A stretch of DNA of 64,000 nt, taken from Firmicutes bacterium ASF500. Lineage in GTDB: Bacteria; Bacillota; Clostridia; Oscillospirales; Oscillospiraceae. The stretch is taken from NCBI GenBank assembly GCA_000492175.2, contig CP097573.1:1860001-1924000 (forward strand), written 5' to 3'. Made by a program: the position numbers and the translations under genes. The notes under the pieces were generated by a model, which searched no databases, was not told where the DNA came from, and saw only the letters and a list, made by a program, of their open reading frames with translations. Each line of letters starts with the position of its first letter. The first letter of the stretch is position 1. Of this stretch, positions 1 through 8,748 are shown one piece after another.

Positions 1-67
1 GTACCGAACCATTCCGGGAAATACAATATGCTGGCTGCATAGTGTTTCAAATTTTGAGGTGATCGTC

Positions 68-769
68 ATGTATTCCTGGCTGACAGAGAAGCTGCGGACC
101 GAGTTTGAGGAGGTTCGGCTTTTGAAAGAAAGTCCTCGGGGCAGTGTGCGGCTGATCCGGCACAACGCCGGGGGAAAACAGTTCATCCTCCGCCGCTTCC
201 AGGGGAACGGGGAGGTATACCACCGTCTGCTGGGCTGTTCCTGCCGGTATCTTCCCCTGGTCTATGAGGCGGCGGAGCAGGACGGGGAAAATATCGTCGT
301 TGAGGAATTCGTCCAGGGGGACACCCTGGATTTTCTTTTGAAGGAGGCTCTGTTCTCTCCCCAGGAGACAAAGCAGACCGTCAAGCAGCTGTGTCACGGG
401 CTGTGGGTGCTCCACTCCATGGCCGCCGTCCATCGGGACATCAAGCCGGAGAACGTGATCCTCCGGGGAAATGACACGGTGCTCATCGACTTCGACGCCG
501 CCCGCCTCCACAAGCCGGAGGCGGAGGCCGACACTCATATCCTGGGCACCACCGGCTTTGCCGCCCCGGAGCAGTACGGCCTGGGCCAGTCGGATACCCG
601 GACGGACATCTACTCCCTGGGCGTGCTGATGAACGTGATGCTCACCGGACAGCACCCCTCCAAAAAACTGGCGGAGGGCCGGCTTGGCCGGGTGATCCAG
701 CGGTGCACCCAGGTCAACCCGGCCAAGCGGTATAAGGACGTAATGTATCTGGCGGAGGCGCTGTCATGA
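68..769 (+). CDS. Ser/Thr protein kinase-like protein, small
   Basis: A 233-residue cytoplasmic protein made of a compact eukaryotic-type kinase fold. It has the catalytic loop HRDIKPEN (about 122-129), DFDAAR where DFG is usual (141-146) and an activation segment GTTGFAAPEQYG (160-171). The usual VAIK lysine position reads FILRRF (39-44), so arginine seems to replace the ATP-anchoring lysine, and no clear glycine-rich loop is seen; activity is therefore uncertain. An in-frame GTG at 59 would extend it, but ATG 68 is preferred because GAGGTG lies 6 nt upstream. Its stop overlaps the start of the next gene (ATGA), so the kinase is probably co-translated with the membrane zinc-ribbon proteins, which may be partners or substrates (inference). 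Confidence 0.85.
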   Translation: MYSWLTEKLRTEFEEVRLLKESPRGSVRLIRHNAGGKQFILRRFQGNGEVYHRLLGCSCRYLPLVYEAAEQDGENIVVEEFVQGDTLDFLLKEALFSPQETKQTVKQLCHGLWVLHSMAAVHRDIKPENVILRGNDTVLIDFDAARLHKPEAEADTHILGTTGFAAPEQYGLGQSDTRTDIYSLGVLMNVMLTGQHPSKKLAEGRLGRVIQRCTQVNPAKRYKDVMYLAEALS

Positions 770-2022
770 GCCAACAAAAAACCTGTCCCCACTGCGGGGC
801 CCAGCTGCCGGAGGCGGCTTCCTTCTGCCCCCACTGCGCCCGGAGCGTCAACCAGCGTCAGGAGCTCCGCCCGCCCAGGCGGCTGCCCCGGCGGGTGCTG
901 CGGGGCGCTCTGCTGGTCCTGGTCCTCGGGGCGCTGGCGGCGGCGGCCTGGAGCTATACCCGACCCAAAATCTACGACAACGGCGCCGCCGAGGTGATCT
1001 ACACCGACAGCGACGGCTCCTACCAGCTGCTGCTCAACCACTTCGGGGACCGGTTCCAGCCCATGGCCGACTACGCCGAGGAGGTGGAGGAGGGGACCAC
1101 CTCAAACAAGCCCTCCCGGCTGTTCATCAACCACATGGAAACCGGCGTAAACGCCAAGGAGGTCTTTCTCCGCAAGGTGGAGGCCATCAATGTGGAGCTC
1201 CTGCGGGGCGGCGACAGCCCGGAGCCCTGGCAGTACACCCAGCCGCAGATCACAGAATACGACCCGGAGGCCGCCTCCCGAAGCATCCTGACCTACACCG
1301 ACCGCAGCGGCGACATGGAGCTGCGGTGGAACATCCGCATGAAAAACGGCGACACCATCCGCCTGTACCAGCGGATGGCGCTGGGGGTGGTCCCCACCCG
1401 GCACTTCTACCCGGAGGACGTGCCCATGAACACCACGGAGGAGTTACAGGCCCTGGTGGACGAAATCAACGAGACCGTCACCTCGGACGTAATCGTCTAC
1501 ATCCATCTGCCCGCCGTCACCTATGAGGGGAGCTTGTTGCTGGAGGAGCGGTCTATGAACCTCATCGGCAGCGAAAACCCGGACGGAAGCCGGACCACTT
1601 TCACCGGCACCCTCCAGGCCACCGCCCAGAAGGGCTACATCTGCAAATTTCAAAGCCTGAGCTTCACGGGAGACGGCGAGGGGGTGGGGGTGTCCGCCTC
1701 CGCCCGGATCAACTTCTCCGACTGCCAGTTTGCCGGGTGGCGCACCGGCGTGCTGTGCTACGGCAATTCCTGGGTGAACATCAAAAACAGCGTCTTTGAG
1801 GACAACACCGTGGGCTTCCACTTCAACTCCACCAGCAACAACCGAAGCGACCACATGTACAGCGGCAACCTGTTCCAGCGCAACGGCACCGCCGTCCTGC
1901 TGGAGAGTGTCCCCGGCGACCAGGCTCTGTACTTCGAGGGCACCCGCTTCTCCCGCAACGGCGTGGACATCGACAACCGCTGCGGCCACGAGGTGAGCAT
2001 CGCCGCCGCTATCTTTGAGTAG
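766..2022 (+). CDS. Zinc-ribbon, membrane-anchored beta-helix protein
   Basis: 418 residues. The N-terminus is a double CxxC zinc ribbon (C7, C10, C21, C24) in CPHCG/CPHCA form. A basic stretch and one membrane segment (about 43-64) follow. The rest is probably outside the cell, and residues about 255-415 look like a right-handed parallel beta-helix (short repeats rich in N, G and F such as CQFAGWRTGVL and NCLFQRNGTAVLL-like steps). No catalytic motif is recognised. It overlaps the kinase gene by 4 bp and is followed 17 bp later by a close paralog. Topology suggests a sensor or scaffold with a cytoplasmic zinc ribbon and an external helix; function is unknown. Confidence 0.8.
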   Translation: MSQQKTCPHCGAQLPEAASFCPHCARSVNQRQELRPPRRLPRRVLRGALLVLVLGALAAAAWSYTRPKIYDNGAAEVIYTDSDGSYQLLLNHFGDRFQPMADYAEEVEEGTTSNKPSRLFINHMETGVNAKEVFLRKVEAINVELLRGGDSPEPWQYTQPQITEYDPEAASRSILTYTDRSGDMELRWNIRMKNGDTIRLYQRMALGVVPTRHFYPEDVPMNTTEELQALVDEINETVTSDVIVYIHLPAVTYEGSLLLEERSMNLIGSENPDGSRTTFTGTLQATAQKGYICKFQSLSFTGDGEGVGVSASARINFSDCQFAGWRTGVLCYGNSWVNIKNSVFEDNTVGFHFNSTSNNRSDHMYSGNLFQRNGTAVLLESVPGDQALYFEGTRFSRNGVDIDNRCGHEVSIAAAIFE

Positions 2023-2039
2023 AGAAGGAGTACAAAGCT

Positions 2040-3296
2040 ATGAATGGAGAGACAAAATCCTGCCCCCACTGCGGGGTCCAGCTCCCAGCGGGGGCCTCCT
2101 TCTGTCCCCACTGCGCACAGGATATCAGCCAGCGCAAAAAGATATCCCCGCCTCGGCATGTGCCGAGGCGGGTACTGTACAGCGCCCTGATGGTCCTCGC
2201 CGCCCTGCTGCTGGCCGGGGGGCTCTACCTCCGCGGCCGTCCCCAGGTCTACGACAACGGCGCCGCCGAGGTCCTCTATACCGATGGCGGCGTCACCTAT
2301 CAGGTGCTGGCCGGCTGGTTGGACGACCGGTTCGACCCGGCCCATCAGGTCTATCAGCCGGTGGATGTGCGCGACATGCTGTACACCTTCCCCCAGTGTC
2401 TGTATATCAACCACCCGGAGAGCGGCGCCAACGCCAATGACGAATTTATGGAGAAGGTGGAGCGGGTTACCGCCGCCTTTGTTGAGACGGACAGCGAGGA
2501 GCTGCCCTGGACCTGCGACGAGCCGATCCCCCGACCGGGCTATGCCCCGGAGGCCGCCCTGGTCTCCTCCATCCACTTCTACTCCGGCAGCGGTCAGGGC
2601 ACCCTGCAGTGGACCGTCGAGCTGAAAAATGGGGACGTCATCCACCTCTATCAGACCATGCAGTCCATCCCCAAGGAGGTCTACCGCTTCACCCCGGAGG
2701 ACGCTCCCATGAACACCGTGGAAGAGGTACAGGCCCTGCTGGACAGTTTAGATGAGATCGCAGAGGGCGGACGGAACACCGTGGAGATCCATCTGCCCCC
2801 TGTGACCTACGACGGCGGCATCACCATCCCCTGGTATATCGATCTCTATGGCGCCGAGGAGGGTGGACGCACCGTTTTTACCGGCCCCGTCCGCATGGTG
2901 TCCCCAAACACAGGGATCTCCTAGATCTATGACATTGACTTCGTGGGCAGCGGAAACGGCGTGGGCTTCTCCACCTCCACTCGGACGTTCCTCCAGCGCT
3001 GCCGCTTCTCCGGCTGGCGCACCGGCGTGCTGGTACAGGACACCTGGGTCAGCGCCTTTGATTGTACCTTCGAGGAGAACGAGATCGGCCTGCACTTCAA
3101 TCATGACAGCGGAAACCCCATGGATAGCCGCTACATGGGGGACGTGTTCCGCAACAACGGCACCGCCGTCCTGCTGGAGCGGGTATCCACCAAGGAGTCC
3201 CTCTCCTTCCCCGAGGCGGTGTTCTCCGGCAACGGCACGGACATCGACAACCGCTGCGGCCAGGAGCTGGACCTGAGCGAAGCGACTTTTGAGTAG
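2040..3296 (+). pseudogene. Second zinc-ribbon/beta-helix paralog, interrupted by in-frame TAG
   Basis: This is a paralog of the preceding gene: same CPHCG/CPHCA ribbon, membrane segment (about 42-62) and QVYDNGAAEV motif after it. The reading frame stops at TAG 2922-2924 after 294 residues. The same frame then reopens at once and runs to 3296 with matching beta-helix sequence (CRFSGWRTGVL, NNGTAVLLE, DIDNRCGQELDLSEATFE). No indel is needed to join the two halves, so a single nonsense substitution explains it. TAG ends many other genes in this window, so general amber recoding is unlikely. Either a recent pseudogene, or a truncated protein of 294 residues that keeps ribbon and anchor. Confidence 0.75.
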
Positions 3297-3404
3297 TCCC
3301 GATTTCCCTTTGTGCTCCCGCGCCCCCAAAAGCTTCTTGCGGCGCACGGCCCCATGGGGGAGGACGCCACGAAAAGGGACACGGGAACCATGAGGATATG
3401 CAAA

Positions 3405-3443
3405 AGTGCCGGGGACCGTTGTATCACAACGGTTCCTGGCACT
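3405..3443. terminator. Hairpin with long stem, likely terminator
   Basis: AGTGCCGGGGACCGTTGT and ACAACGGTTCCTGGCACT form an 18-bp, nearly perfect stem with a 3-nt loop. A short T run follows on the minus strand (CACTTTTGC). It separates the kinase/beta-helix group from citC. The rest of 3297-3587 holds no gene that I can support. Confidence 0.5.
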
Positions 3444-3587
3444 CTCATTTCTGGCCGCGCATTGTCAGGCTGCCGCCGTAGAGGATGGTGACCGGCAGAC
3501 AGCCTTGAGCCTGATGATTCCCGCCGGAGGCGGCGATCAGTATCCGTTTTATGGCTTGTCCTCCTCTATAAAAAGGTGAAGCGGCGC

Positions 3588-3616
3588 TGGACTCAAGGCA
3601 GAAAATACGATACAAT
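3588..3616 (+). promoter_or_regulatory. Predicted sigma-A promoter of citC
   Basis: TGGACT (3588-3593), 17-bp spacer, TACAAT (3611-3616), about 70 bp before the citC start. Confidence 0.45.
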
Positions 3617-3684
3617 AATAAAAAAGCTGAAACGGCATGGCATTTGCCCGAAGGCGAGCCGCATCAGAAAGAGTTGAGAAAAAT

Positions 3685-4725
3685 ATGAATGACACATTGA
3701 CCATCATTTCCCCAAAAGACAGATACGCCCAAAAACAGGTGGATGCCCTTCTGGAACAGGAGGGTATCCGCCGGGACGGAAGTCTGGACTACACCTGTGG
3801 CCTCTTTGACGGCGACTGGAATTTAGCCGCCACCGGAAGCTGTTTTGGAAACACCATCCGCTGTCTGGCGGTATCCAGAGACCGTCAGGGGGAGGGACTG
3901 CTCAGCCAGATCGTCAGCCACCTGATGGAGGTACAGGCCGAGCGGGGAAATACCCATCTCTTCCTGTACACCAAGCCCCAAAGCGCCAAATTTTTTAGAG
4001 ATCTGGGCTTTTATCAGATCGTTCAGGTGGAGGACAGAGTGGTCTTTATGGAGAACCGCCGCAGCGGTTTTTCCGATTACTGCGCCGCTCTGGCGCAAAC
4101 CCACCAGGGAAAACCGTCTGCCGCCGTGGTTATGAACGCCAACCCCTTTACTCTGGGCCACCTCTGCCTGGTGGAGCGGGCGGCGGCTGAGAACGACACC
4201 GTCCACCTTTTCGTTCTCAGCGAGGAGGCGGGACCCATCCCCTTTGCCGTCCGGAAACGACTGGTCCAGTTGGGGACAGCGCATCTGCCCAATGTGGTCT
4301 GCCACGACTCCGGTCCCTACATCATCAGCGGGGCCACCTTCCCCAGCTATTTCCTCAAAGATGAGGACGCGGTGATCCGTGCTCACGCCGCTTTGGATCT
4401 GGAGGTTTTTGGGCGGATCGCCCCTTGCCTGAACATCACCCGGCGGTATGTGGGCGAAGAGAAGGCTAGCCGCGTCACCTCGCTGTATAATGAGATCATG
4501 GCACGCCGCCTGCCTGAGCTGGGGGTGGAGTGCCGGGTGATCCCCCGGCTGGAGCGGGGGGGACAGCCCGTCAGCGCCAGCACAGTACGTCAGGCCGTCC
4601 ACAGCGGAAGGCTGGAGGATATCCGCCCGCTGGTGCCGGCGGCCACCTGGGACTATTTCAGTTCCTCGGAGGCACAGCCGGTGATCGAGTCTATCCGGCG
4701 GGAAAACAATGTCATTCACTATTGA
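3685..4725 (+). CDS. citC: [Citrate (pro-3S)-lyase] ligase CitC
   Basis: 346 residues. CitC acetylates the thiol of the citrate lyase acyl carrier prosthetic group, using acetate and ATP, and so activates the lyase. The N-terminal 120 residues resemble a GNAT fold (SAKFFRDLGFYQI). The remainder is a nucleotidyltransferase domain with the HxGH-type motif NANPFTLGH. The frame extends upstream to 3637, but ATG 3685 gives the normal family start MNDTLTII. It is followed 12 bp later by citXG. The lyase subunits citD, citE and citF are not in the window, so they must lie elsewhere or be absent; the related malonate or citramalate lyases would be alternative targets. Confidence 0.85.
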   Translation: MNDTLTIISPKDRYAQKQVDALLEQEGIRRDGSLDYTCGLFDGDWNLAATGSCFGNTIRCLAVSRDRQGEGLLSQIVSHLMEVQAERGNTHLFLYTKPQSAKFFRDLGFYQIVQVEDRVVFMENRRSGFSDYCAALAQTHQGKPSAAVVMNANPFTLGHLCLVERAAAENDTVHLFVLSEEAGPIPFAVRKRLVQLGTAHLPNVVCHDSGPYIISGATFPSYFLKDEDAVIRAHAALDLEVFGRIAPCLNITRRYVGEEKASRVTSLYNEIMARRLPELGVECRVIPRLERGGQPVSASTVRQAVHSGRLEDIRPLVPAATWDYFSSSEAQPVIESIRRENNVIHY

Positions 4726-4737
4726 AGAGGGGACGAT

Positions 4738-6108
4738 ATGGAGCGGGAAGTGACCTTGATCGAGATCTTGGAGTGCCGCGAGGCCCGGGTACGGCGGCAG
4801 GATGATCTCCGGAACCGGTACGGTACGCCGGTCATCTCTTTTACACTGAATATTGCCGGGCCGGTGAAGGACTCGCCCCTTTTCCGCCGGGCTTTTTGGG
4901 CTGGGCAGGAGCAGCTGCGGGCCGGTCTGCGGGCATCGAAGCTGGAAGTGCTTTGGCAGGAGGAGAAGCTGGCCTGCACCGGCTGTGAAGCCCTGTACGC
5001 CGTGAACGGGACAGCCCGTGAAATCAAGGAGGCCTGTGTCTCCATTGAGGACGGGGCCCCGATAGGCCGGCTTTTCGACATGGATGTGCTGGATACGAAT
5101 GGGCGTAAGCTGGACCGGGATGAGGTGGGGGGCGGCCTCCGGAACTGCATTGTCTGCGGCAAGGCGGGAAAGGGCTGCGCTTCCCGCCGGCTCCATACGG
5201 CAAAGGAGCTGCAAGAAGTCACCTGCCGCATCATAGAGGAGCATTTTGCCGCTGCCGACCGGGAGAAGGTATCCGCTTTGGTGACCCAGGCGCTGCTGGA
5301 TGAGGTGTGCACCACGCCAAAACCCGGCTTGGTGGATCGCTACAACAACGGAAGCCACCGGGATATGGATATTTTCACATTTGCCGCCAGCGCCGCCGCT
5401 CTGGCTCCATACTGGGGGACCTGCTTTCAAATCGGACGCGAGACGGCGAAATCTGTCCCTGCGGATACCTTTCAAGCGCTGAGAAATGCGGGGCGGGGGG
5501 CGGAGCGCACCATGTTTTCCGCCACCGGCGGGGTGAATACCCACAAGGGAGCCATCTTTACCCTTGGGACCATCTGCGGCGCTGTGGGCCGTCTTTGGAC
5601 GGCGGAGGCTCCGTGCCGGAGCCCGGAAACGATCCTGGCGGAGTGCGCCGCTATGGCATCCGCTGCGGTGAGAGCCGACCTCACCGCGCTGAAGAACAGA
5701 TCTGCCCGCACAGCGGGGGAACAGGCCTACCTGGAGCAGGGACTTACCGGCGCGCGCGGGGAGGCGGCGAAGGGATTTCCCAATATTCGGGATATTGCCC
5801 TGCCAGCCCTGAAAACTGCCTTGACAGCCGGTCAGAGTAAGAACGACGCGGGAGCGGCCACCCTGCTCCGCCTCATCGCACAGGGGACAGACACCAATAT
5901 GGTGGCCCGGGGCGGCGTAGAACGGGCAAAAAAAGCGGCGGAGGACTGCGCTCGATTTTTGGAGCGCCGCCCTCTGCCTGAGATAGAAGGGATTGCACAA
6001 CTGGATCGGGAATTTATTCGGGATGACCTCTCTCCCGGCGGATGCGCGGATTTACTGGCAGCGGCGTTCTTCCTGAAAAGCTGGGAAGACTGCGGAGTGT
6101 GTGTTTGA
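4738..6108 (+). CDS. citXG: CitX-CitG fusion: apo-citrate lyase prosthetic-group transferase and synthase
   Basis: 456 residues joining two enzymes. Residues 1 to about 160 match CitX (holo-ACP transferase; opening region with DDLRNRYGTPVISFTLNI and a cysteine-containing end RNCIVCGKAGKGC). Residues about 165-456 match CitG, which makes 2'-(5''-triphosphoribosyl)-3'-dephospho-CoA (TTPKPGLVDRYNNGSH, FSATGGVNTHKGAIF, GTDTNMVARGG). The fusion is known from other bacteria. Start ATG 4738 follows GAGGGGACGAT. Together with citC it supplies the whole cofactor maturation route for citrate lyase. Confidence 0.88.
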   Translation: MEREVTLIEILECREARVRRQDDLRNRYGTPVISFTLNIAGPVKDSPLFRRAFWAGQEQLRAGLRASKLEVLWQEEKLACTGCEALYAVNGTAREIKEACVSIEDGAPIGRLFDMDVLDTNGRKLDRDEVGGGLRNCIVCGKAGKGCASRRLHTAKELQEVTCRIIEEHFAAADREKVSALVTQALLDEVCTTPKPGLVDRYNNGSHRDMDIFTFAASAAALAPYWGTCFQIGRETAKSVPADTFQALRNAGRGAERTMFSATGGVNTHKGAIFTLGTICGAVGRLWTAEAPCRSPETILAECAAMASAAVRADLTALKNRSARTAGEQAYLEQGLTGARGEAAKGFPNIRDIALPALKTALTAGQSKNDAGAATLLRLIAQGTDTNMVARGGVERAKKAAEDCARFLERRPLPEIEGIAQLDREFIRDDLSPGGCADLLAAAFFLKSWEDCGVCV

Positions 6109-6295
6109 CTGGAAGGGCCGCACCTCATTTTATCCATAACACAGCTGCAGTTCTGTCCGGGAGGCTCGGACCGTCAAGGAGATCTTGGAGGAGTGCAAAG
6201 CCGGATGATAGGAGCGGGGCGTGACATTCGGTGAGGTGGAGACCGGCATTATGATTGCCCCCGCCGCCGGCGCCGCGATTTGCGTTTACCAGCGG

Positions 6296-7381
6296 CTATG
6301 AGAGCTGAGAACAACGCGCCAGCATGGAAGCGAGGACGGCGGCGCTCTCCGCAGCTTTTTCCGCAGCGGAGTAGCTGAACTCCACATGATCCTCCTGGCC
6401 GCCCTTGGTGGGGATGGAATCTCCGCTGACCTGCATCGCGAGGGTGGCCATCCGCTGCCACAGGATGGCCGGCGCGCCCCGCATAAGAAGTCCGTGCCCC
6501 AGCTCCGCCATAACTGTGCTGAGCAGGTCCATGGCGTAGCCGACTTGGGTATTACTGCAATTACAGCCCATTACGGCCTCGTACTGACCGTCGGATAATG
6601 GGAACAGAAGGGGATTGTCACAGGTAATGTTGTTTTCCAGCTCCAGTATCTGCCCAATCCAGCCGGTTGTCTCCTGGACGGCCCGCGCCCGCTGCGGCGG
6701 AAGGTGAGACAGGCACTGGGGAAGCAGGCCGGAAAATTGCAGGAACGCAGTCACCGCGATGGCCTGTGTCATGGTGGAGCCGTTCATCTGGGCCAGGACC
6801 TCTTTGCATTCCAGCGTAAATTCTGTCTCCAGTCCGGCCTGTGCCAAGGCCTTGCGGGCGGACATCAGCCGGCCCTGATAGAAGGCGCTGGCGTCCTCCA
6901 GCCCGGCCACCACCATAGCGCACTGAGCCATAGGAGCCAGGTCGCTCAGCCCGGTGGAGCCGTGCCCCCGCACCGCAGGCGCCACGCCCGCGTTGACCAG
7001 GTCCAGCAGACGCTGGATCAGTGCCGGACGGACTGCTGAGTAGCCCCGAGCCAGTACGTTGGCCCGAAGCAGGAGGGCCAAGCGCGTGATCTCAGCGGGC
7101 AGGTACTCGTCGAACCCGGCGGCGTGGGGATAGGGCAGCTTTCGGTTCCATCGGATGTGGTCCTGGGCCGGGACAGCCACGTCCTTCAGCGCGCCCAGCC
7201 CGGTGTTGATGCCATAGACCGCGGGGGCATCCCGCTCCAGCCACCGCTCTACCTGAGCCCGGCTCCGTTCACACCGCTCCCGTGCCTCGGGGGCCAGCTC
7301 CACGCGGGCCTCCGCGTCGTGGAGGAGCTGTTCCACCAGCGTCAAGGTGAGATGATATCCGTCAATCTGATATACCGCCAT
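6296..7381 (-). CDS. HAL/PAL-superfamily lyase subunit with MIO loop altered
   Basis: 361 residues, against about 500 for histidine or phenylalanine ammonia-lyases. Visible family landmarks are YGINTGLG (56-63, catalytic Tyr loop), SDLAP (146-150), the MNG asparagine site (199-201), CDNPLLFP (254-261), YAMDLLSTVMAELG (282-295) and QEDH (329-332). The stretch between the MNG region and CDNPL is about 75 residues shorter than in HAL, so the Q..R..PQVHG element is missing. The MIO triad A-S-G before D-L-A-P is absent: the sequence reads RGHGSTGLSDLAP. ATG 7381 follows GGAGGAATGGAAC. It lies 13 bp downstream of the partner gene at 7395-8531. Most likely one subunit of a heteromeric, possibly MIO-free, lyase or other eliminase. 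Confidence 0.75.
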   Translation of the reverse strand: MAVYQIDGYHLTLTLVEQLLHDAEARVELAPEARERCERSRAQVERWLERDAPAVYGINTGLGALKDVAVPAQDHIRWNRKLPYPHAAGFDEYLPAEITRLALLLRANVLARGYSAVRPALIQRLLDLVNAGVAPAVRGHGSTGLSDLAPMAQCAMVVAGLEDASAFYQGRLMSARKALAQAGLETEFTLECKEVLAQMNGSTMTQAIAVTAFLQFSGLLPQCLSHLPPQRARAVQETTGWIGQILELENNITCDNPLLFPLSDGQYEAVMGCNCSNTQVGYAMDLLSTVMAELGHGLLMRGAPAILWQRMATLAMQVSGDSIPTKGGQEDHVEFSYSAAEKAAESAAVLASMLARCSQLS

Positions 7382-7394
7382 GTTCCATTCCTCC

Positions 7395-8531
7395 TTACCG
7401 CAGTGCGCCCACCGCGTCCTCTGCGGCGGACAGGATGACTCCGTTCTGGAGCAGCTCCAAGGCCGCTGCCATATCCGGGACCATAAAACGATTTTCCGTG
7501 AGCACAGCTACCCGGCTGCGCAGGCAGCGGTGGGCGGCACTTGTCCCGCCGCCAAAGGAAAACTGAGGAAGCGCACTGGATACAATATCCATGCCCTGGG
7601 CGGCCATCAGAATTTCCACCGCCAGCACCCGTTCCGCCAGCTCGATGGCTTTCAGCGTCTTGCACAGGGAGAGATAGGCGGTGCTCTCCTCTCCGACCCG
7701 AAGGAGGGGGGCCGGCAGAAGCAGCAGCTTCAGCTCCGCCACCAGCGCAGCCTGGGTGGACTGCACGACCGGAAAACCGTGGTTGATTCCCACATCCCCG
7801 ACAACCAGGTTCATAGGCAGGCCGTAGGAGAGGTGGGTGTCATTGAGGCGGAACGCCCTCCGTTCACTGATGTGGGCCAAGTCGGCCAGAGCGGTCAACA
7901 GGGCGGACAGGGCGAGCTCGGCGCGGGCCATCGTTGCCTCACCCTCCGACATGTCGGCCCGCAGCTGCCTTTGGGCGAAGGAGAATACGTCCCGCACCCC
8001 TCCGTGGGTCTGGGGCGTGGCCCGGACGCAGATCGCGTCCTGGACCCGAGGGGCCTTGTCATAGCCGAAGGCAAAGCGCCCCTTGTCGCAGGTCATTTCG
8101 GAGCCGGCAGTCAGGCGGCGAATATTTTCCGCGCAGTCGATCTGCCCCGGATAGGGGCGGGCCAGCCGGTGGAGGCGGTCGTCAAAGGCCCCCAGCTCCC
8201 CCCGGATTGCCTCCAGATTCATAGCGGCCGCCAGGTCGGCATAGCGCAGCAGCCGGGCGGTGCGCGCCAACACCAGCTGCCCCAGCGCGCACAGGACGGT
8301 CCAGCCGCGTTCCAGCTCCTCACGCTGCCTCTGAGACAGCTCAAGCCCCTTCTCCCGCAATACAGGAAGGAGGAAAGCGCCCAGCTCCCGCTCGGTACCG
8401 TATTCAATTCCAGGCAGAGCCCCGAGGGCCTCGGCCATGTCCAGCCGTTCCGCTCCCGGAATCTGGGCGGTCAGCTGATCCAGCAATTCTTGGGATAAAG
8501 GGATACCCGCGGCTCCGTCAGTCCAAACCAT
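7395..8531 (-). CDS. HAL/PAL-superfamily lyase subunit, C-terminal-half type
   Basis: 378 residues. The first 75 or so are not recognised. From about residue 80 the protein follows the later part of HAL: MNLEAIRGELGAFDDRLH (104-121), RPYPGQ, VQDAICVRATPQTHGG (163-178; the Q, R and PQ(V/T)HG active-site element), LSYGLPMNLV, GINHGFPVVQ and ELAERVLAVEIL. The MIO region is absent, the DNPL loop is deleted, and EDH is replaced by EES (281-283). These losses mirror what its partner (6296-7381) keeps. First gene of the two-gene operon; AAGGAGG precedes ATG 8531. Divergent from the SorC-type regulator gene, which may or may not control it. Confidence 0.75.
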   Translation of the reverse strand: MVWTDGAAGIPLSQELLDQLTAQIPGAERLDMAEALGALPGIEYGTERELGAFLLPVLREKGLELSQRQREELERGWTVLCALGQLVLARTARLLRYADLAAAMNLEAIRGELGAFDDRLHRLARPYPGQIDCAENIRRLTAGSEMTCDKGRFAFGYDKAPRVQDAICVRATPQTHGGVRDVFSFAQRQLRADMSEGEATMARAELALSALLTALADLAHISERRAFRLNDTHLSYGLPMNLVVGDVGINHGFPVVQSTQAALVAELKLLLLPAPLLRVGEESTAYLSLCKTLKAIELAERVLAVEILMAAQGMDIVSSALPQFSFGGGTSAAHRCLRSRVAVLTENRFMVPDMAAALELLQNGVILSAAEDAVGALR

Positions 8532-8675
8532 GTTGTTTCCTCCTTACAAAGCAGTAATGTGTATGATACCAGCTTGGTTTACGCTCAGTTTAACACGGTC
8601 ACGTTGAAAGAGCGTTGAATCGGAACATCATATTTCCCAACTTTATGACAAACGTGAAATAATGGCGTCCAAGGC

Positions 8676-8726
8676 TTGCGTTCTGCCCTGGTTTATGATA
8701 TAAAAGAGAAAGTAACATATGTAACA
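8676..8726 (+). promoter_or_regulatory. Promoter and operator of the SorC-type regulator
   Basis: TTGCGT (8676-8681), 17-bp spacer, TATAAA (8699-8704). Just downstream lies GTAACATATGTAACA (8712-8726) with the palindromic core ACATATGT. The same motif recurs before dhaL (9833-9848), which points to autoregulation by the encoded regulator. Confidence 0.5.
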
Positions 8727-8748
8727 AGCTGTAAAGCGGGGGCGTTTT

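Noticed and set aside
2922..2924. Pyrrolysine or general amber recoding as explanation for the TAG
   Set aside because: TAG ends many normal genes in this window (for example at 2022, 13470, 23970), and no Pyl gene is seen here.
3823..6000. Very long minus-strand open frame opposite citC and citXG
   Set aside because: No ribosome site, no recognisable domain, low-complexity composition; the plus-strand genes are clear. GC-rich shadow.
6221..6300. Possible relic of a PTS enzyme I-like gene (reads VTFGEVETGIMIAPAAG)
   Set aside because: Only about 26 codons, no start or context; similarity too weak to annotate.
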